Assembly: GCA_036558745.1 (NCBI GenBank)
Contig: DATBEZ010000003.1
Location: 186,001-250,000, forward strand
From: JAMXLJ01 sp036558745
GTDB lineage: Bacteria > Actinomycetota > Acidimicrobiia > IMCC26256 > JAMXLJ01
Direction of reading: 5' to 3'
Length of the DNA stretch: 64,000 nucleotides
The first letter of the stretch is position 1; each line of letters begins with the position of its first letter. Both the position numbers and the translations under genes were made by a program. Shown one piece after another: positions 60,403-64,000 of this stretch. The notes beneath the pieces were generated by a model. The model worked only from the letters and a program-made list of their open reading frames with translations. It was not told the DNA's origin and did no database searches.

Positions 60403-61857
60403 TCAGGCCGGCTCCGGCGTCCTGATCTGCTCACGGGGCAGACGGAGCGCGGCGACGAGACCGGCGAGCGTGATGACCATCATGACGACGAGGGCCGCGG
60501 CGAAGTGCTTGTTGATCACCGTGGACACGAGCACCGAGCCGACGAGCGCGGTGCCGAGCGACGATCCGAGATTCGAGATGCTCCGCGAGAGACCGGAGAT
60601 CTCGCCCTGGTCCTTCTCGGGGAACGCCGACTGCACGACGTTGACCGACGCCGTGAGCATGATCCCGATCGCGAGCCCGATCACCAGCAGCCCCGGCACG
60701 AACGCGAGGATGTTCGAGTGAGCGCGCGCGAACAGCAGCAGGAGGCCCATTCCGGCCGCGTTCCCGGCGAAGCCGACCCAGATGAGCGTGCGCTGCGGGC
60801 GGCGCTGCGCCAGCCGTCCCGCGGCCGCGGACGACACGAGCAGCCCGATCGTCGAGGGGGTGAGCGCCAGCCCAGTCTCGATCGCGCTGAACCCCCGCAC
60901 GGTCTGCAGGAACACCGAGACGACGAACGAGGTGCCCTGGAGCGTGAGCCACTGGATCAGCTGGGTCGTCAGCCCGAGATTCGCGACGTGGTTGCGGAAC
61001 AGGCGCGTCGAGAGGAGCGGCTCGCGCCCCTTGCGTTCGTCGGAACGGATGTGCACGAAGAACCACGCGAGGAGGACCGCTCCGGCCACGACGAAGACCC
61101 AGACCGGCGAGACGCCGCCCTCGTGGATCAGGACCGTGTCGCCGACCTTCCAGTCCGCACGCGACTTCAGCCAGCCGAACGTGCGACTCTCCAGCACACC
61201 GATCACGATCAGCACCAGGCCGGCGGCCGAGAGGATCGTCCCCATCACGTCGAAGCGCGAGGGCGTCGGGGCCGGGTGATCGTCGGGCACGCGTCGAGCG
61301 AGGTAGATCACCGCGAGCACGATCGCGATCTGGAGTCCGAACGACGCGCGCCAGCTGATGGCCGTCGTGATCAGGCCCCCGATGAGCGGGCCCGCTGCGG
61401 CGCCGATCCCCGCTGCGCCGCTGACCGCGCCGAAGTACTTCGCCCGGCTCTTCACGTCGGGGAACATGACCGTGACGAGGATGTAGATCGGCGGGATGAG
61501 CAAGGCCGACCCGATCCCCTCGAGGAGCGAGTAGCCGACGACGAGGACGCCGATGCCCTGCGCGAGCGCCGCGATCAGTGCTCCCGCCCCGTATACGACG
61601 AGACCGATGAGGAAGCAACGCTTGCGACCCCATCGGTCGGTCAGCTTGCTGCCCGGGATCATCAGCGCGGCCATCGTCAGCGTGAACAACGTGATCGCGG
61701 TCTGAACACCGCTGACGTCGGTGCCGATGTCCTTCGCGATGCTGTTGATCGCGACGTTCATGTTCGTGCACGCGTAGCTCGCGACGAACTGCGCGAGCGC
61801 GAGCGGAAAGACCGCGGCCCACGGTGAGAACGTCGTCCTCTGCTCGGATGTCGCCAT
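60403..61857 (-). CDS. MFS drug exporter, DHA2 (14-helix) type
   Basis: A 484-residue exporter. CTNMNVAINSIAKDIG in helix 1, KLTDRWGRKRCFLIG (motif A), and GAASAAAG-like helices fit the 14-helix family. It probably expels hydrophobic compounds. It is not linked to a regulator of its own: upstream is the GH15 gene's end, 31 bp away on the same strand, so it may be read from that transcript. Confidence 0.88.
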   Translation of the reverse strand: MATSEQRTTFSPWAAVFPLALAQFVASYACTNMNVAINSIAKDIGTDVSGVQTAITLFTLTMAALMIPGSKLTDRWGRKRCFLIGLVVYGAGALIAALAQGIGVLVVGYSLLEGIGSALLIPPIYILVTVMFPDVKSRAKYFGAVSGAAGIGAAAGPLIGGLITTAISWRASFGLQIAIVLAVIYLARRVPDDHPAPTPSRFDVMGTILSAAGLVLIVIGVLESRTFGWLKSRADWKVGDTVLIHEGGVSPVWVFVVAGAVLLAWFFVHIRSDERKGREPLLSTRLFRNHVANLGLTTQLIQWLTLQGTSFVVSVFLQTVRGFSAIETGLALTPSTIGLLVSSAAAGRLAQRRPQRTLIWVGFAGNAAGMGLLLLFARAHSNILAFVPGLLVIGLAIGIMLTASVNVVQSAFPEKDQGEISGLSRSISNLGSSLGTALVGSVLVSTVINKHFAAALVVMMVITLAGLVAALRLPREQIRTPEPA

Positions 61858-61888
61858 CGCCGCGACCTCGCTCGGCGTGGAGCCCCGT

Positions 61889-63733
61889 TCAGCCCGCCTC
61901 GACGACCCTGACCCGCCCCGACCCGTGGTCGAGCTGGTAGTCGAGGTTCACGGCCGCGTTGATCAGCGCGAGGTGCGTGAACGCCTGGGGAAAGTTCCCG
62001 AGCTGCTCACCGCTCAGGCCGATCTCCTCCGCGAAGAGTCCGACGTGGTTCGCGTACGTCAACATCTTCTCGAACGTCAGCCGGGCGTCGTCGAGCCGGC
62101 CCGAACGCGCGAGCGCGTCCACGTAGTGGAACGTGCACAGCGAGAACGTGCCCTCCGACCCGCGCAGCCCGTCGGGCGAAGCGGCCGGGTCGTAGCGGTA
62201 CACGAGGCTGTCCGACACGAGGACCTTGTCCATGGCCCGCAGCGTCGATTGCCACTTGTCGTCGGCGGGCGCGATGAAGCCGACGAGCGGCATCAGGAGC
62301 AGCGACGCGTCGAGCACGTCGCTGCCCTCGTACTGCACGAACGCCTGCATCGACTCGTTCCATCCGCGCGTCATGACCGCGCGGTAGACGTCGTCGCGCC
62401 CGCGGATCCACCGGTCGAGCGCGGCCGGACGGCCGTGGTCCACGGCCATCCGGATGGCCCGGTCGAACGCGACCCACGTCATGACGCGGCCGTACGTGAA
62501 CGGCTTGCGCCCGCCGCGTGTCTCCCAGATCCCCTCATCGGGCTGGTCCCAGTTGTCGCACAACCAATCGATCAGCCGCACGATGTCGTTCCACGCGTCA
62601 TCCGTCACGCCGGCCGCCGGCAGGGTCACGTCGGCCAACCGGACGGAATCCATCGCCTCGCCGAAGATGTCGAGCTGGAGCTGGGTCGCAGCGCCGTTGC
62701 CGATGCGCACGGGCCGCGAGCCGCGGTATCCCTCGAAGTGGTCGAGGGTCTCCTCCTCGAGGTCCGGGCTGCCGTCGATGCGGTACATGATGTTGAGCGG
62801 GATGTCGCCCTGCGTCGCGGCGTTCGCCTCCGCGGTGCGCCGCAACCACTTCCCGAACGCGGCCGCCTCGTCGATGTATCCGAGACCGAGCAGCGCGTAG
62901 ACGGAGAACGACGCGTCGCGCACCCACGTGTAGCGATAGTCCCAGTTCCGTTCGCCGCCAACCTGCTCGGGGAGACCGGCGGTCGGCGCGGCGACCAACC
63001 CGCCGGTCGGCGCGTACGTCATGAGCTTGAGCGTGATGGCCGAGCGCTGGACCGCTTCGCGCCAGCGACCCGCGTAGCGGCTCTTCGCCACCCAGTCCTT
63101 CCAGAACCCGATCGTGTCCGCGAAGAGGGCCAGCATCTCGCCGTGCCCGATCGTCTGGGGCGTGGTGAGCTCGCCGGATTCGAGGACGAAGCCGAACAGG
63201 TCGCCCGGCTTGACCGTGAACCGCGCGCTGACGTCGTCGCCGTCGTGCTTGAGGGGCATCGTTGCCGTGAGGTTGAGCGTCAGCCCGGGCGACTCGAACA
63301 CGGCGGTCGGGCCGTCCACATGAGTCTTGTGGGATTGGCGCGCGTAGTCGAAGCGCGGCCGGATGCACGCGTCGAACTCGACCTCGCCGCGGATACCTCG
63401 GATACCGCGCACGAGCCGGTGATGGTCGGTCACGACCTCCGGATCCTCGATGGGCATGAAGTCGATCACCTCGGCGACGCCGGCCGGCGACAGCGACCGG
63501 GTGACGACGACCGCGGTGTCGGGCAGGTACATCTGCTTCGTCACGTGGTCGGTGCTCGTCGGGCAGAGGTCGAAGCTGCCGCCCTTCTCCTGGTCGAGCA
63601 ACGACGCGAACACGGCCGGCGAGTCGAAGCGCGGGCAACAGAACCAGTCGACGGAGCCACCCGTGGTCACGAGCGCCGCCGTCTGCAGGTCACCGATGAG
63701 GGCGTGGTCGGCGATGGCCGGGTACTCGGACAT
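61889..63733 (-). CDS. GH15 glycosidase (trehalase/glucoamylase type)
   Basis: A 614-residue cytosolic enzyme of glycoside hydrolase family 15, as in the mycobacterial trehalase. The N-terminal supersandwich (GDLQTAALVTTGGSVDWFC), then the (alpha/alpha)6 barrel with GERNWDYRYTWVRDASFSVY (active-site strand), and FAEEIG and GNFPQAFTHLALI as the second active-site region. It splits trehalose or alpha-glucans. GAGGAGTGG 4 bp before the ATG at 63733; upstream is open but unrelated. A TCACCC-type site lies 84 bp upstream. Confidence 0.92.
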   Translation of the reverse strand: MSEYPAIADHALIGDLQTAALVTTGGSVDWFCCPRFDSPAVFASLLDQEKGGSFDLCPTSTDHVTKQMYLPDTAVVVTRSLSPAGVAEVIDFMPIEDPEVVTDHHRLVRGIRGIRGEVEFDACIRPRFDYARQSHKTHVDGPTAVFESPGLTLNLTATMPLKHDGDDVSARFTVKPGDLFGFVLESGELTTPQTIGHGEMLALFADTIGFWKDWVAKSRYAGRWREAVQRSAITLKLMTYAPTGGLVAAPTAGLPEQVGGERNWDYRYTWVRDASFSVYALLGLGYIDEAAAFGKWLRRTAEANAATQGDIPLNIMYRIDGSPDLEEETLDHFEGYRGSRPVRIGNGAATQLQLDIFGEAMDSVRLADVTLPAAGVTDDAWNDIVRLIDWLCDNWDQPDEGIWETRGGRKPFTYGRVMTWVAFDRAIRMAVDHGRPAALDRWIRGRDDVYRAVMTRGWNESMQAFVQYEGSDVLDASLLLMPLVGFIAPADDKWQSTLRAMDKVLVSDSLVYRYDPAASPDGLRGSEGTFSLCTFHYVDALARSGRLDDARLTFEKMLTYANHVGLFAEEIGLSGEQLGNFPQAFTHLALINAAVNLDYQLDHGSGRVRVVEAG

Positions 63734-63816
63734 GGCCACTCCTCGTGTCGCGTCGAGAGGGGATCGCGCAGACAACCGAACGTGCTCGACGCTCGCAGAC
63801 TCCGAGCGTCGCCCCA

Positions 63817-63833
63817 TCATCCCGGCGGGGTGA
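63817..63833. promoter_or_regulatory. regulon site 6
   Basis: TCATCCCGGCGGGGTGA, one change in the left half, same spacing, 84 bp upstream of the GH15 start. The sequence after the right half, AAAGCG, equals that after site 4. Confidence 0.6.
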
Positions 63834-63993
63834 AAGCGCTCGCACCGTCCGCCCGACGGGTGCCCGCCGACGCGCGAATCGCCCGCTGTGGGGGATGGCC
63901 GCGATGAGGAAACCGATCACCCTGGCTGCGGTACGAGGTGGAGCGGGACTTATCCGGTTCCCCCGATGAGGGGACGAGTTGGAGGAAGCAGTC

Positions 63994-64000
63994 GTGACGC
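63994..64000 (+). CDS. possible gene start running off the window
   Basis: A GTG at 63994 is preceded at 7 bp by GGAGGA, a very good ribosome binding site, and begins V-T before the edge. Only two codons are visible, so no product can be named. Confidence 0.4.

Noticed and set aside
60172..61827. 551-residue plus-strand reading opposite the MFS gene
   Set aside because: Charged shadow sequence without a domain; the MFS frame is clear.
63916..63932. TCACCC at 63916 considered as a seventh regulon site
   Set aside because: The right half does not match GGGTGA at the required spacing.
63745..63969. Plus-strand 74-residue reading near the right edge
   Set aside because: Arg/Ser-rich, overlaps the GH15 promoter and regulon site 6, no ribosome binding site.

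Overview
The window is GC-rich chromosomal DNA, densely packed with genes that often overlap by 4 bp (ATGA or GTGA). The content points to an actinomycete-grade Actinomycetota, and most resembles Acidimicrobiia or Thermoleophilia. It has F420-type oxidoreductases (two luciferase-like proteins and a Ddn-like protein), an AfsR/SARP regulator, a TIGR03086-type mycothiol-linked protein, a SAM-IV riboswitch (an actinobacterial RNA class) and a GH15 trehalase/glucoamylase. I see no tRNA, rRNA, CRISPR array, insertion sequence, prophage or plasmid origin. Lineage is inferred from gene content only.

0-14.7 kb: end of a thioredoxin-like gene, alpha/beta hydrolase, PAP2 phosphatase, a GGDEF-EAL protein, an MFS exporter with an F420 oxidoreductase, a PhyH dioxygenase, an ArsR-SRPBCC pair divergent from a TIGR03086 protein around a perfect 14-bp palindrome, a second F420 oxidoreductase, and a large SARP/ATPase regulator. 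14.7-23.5 kb: a papain-like protein and an unknown partner, SRPBCC protein, Old Yellow Enzyme-type oxidoreductase, MOSC protein, Ddn-like protein, TauD dioxygenase, PAS-LuxR regulator, ApbE with a Ser-rich membrane protein. Three direct-repeat pairs of CGTTTAC-like heptamers at 11-bp pitch lie near the SARP gene and are probably its binding sites.

23.5-50 kb: CYTH-CHAD protein, kinase-like/acyl-CoA ligase operon, lipocalin-like protein, CsbD, SDR, a CMD protein, a SAM-IV riboswitch ahead of a class V aminotransferase, a KdpD-like membrane protein, an amino-acid permease fused to an OB-fold, two alpha/beta hydrolases (one with an Asp nucleophile, controlled by a TetR with twin operators), a GH43-like propeller, an FAD monooxygenase, an MBL hydrolase, TatA, a STAS protein, and a DrrAB-type ABC exporter divergent from a TetR around a 33-bp palindrome.

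50-64 kb: tandem paralogous small proteins, an RDD protein with an unknown partner, two MalT-like (LAL) LuxR regulators flanking a two-pore-domain-type potassium channel, a three-helix-bundle protein, a lipid kinase, small membrane proteins, an MFS exporter and a GH15 enzyme. Six transcription starts in this part carry the same 17-bp inverted repeat, TCACCC-N5-GGGTGA or a near match. I read this as an undescribed local regulon, probably a stress or energy-limitation response, with the LAL proteins as first candidates for its regulator. That regulon is the best lead in the window.
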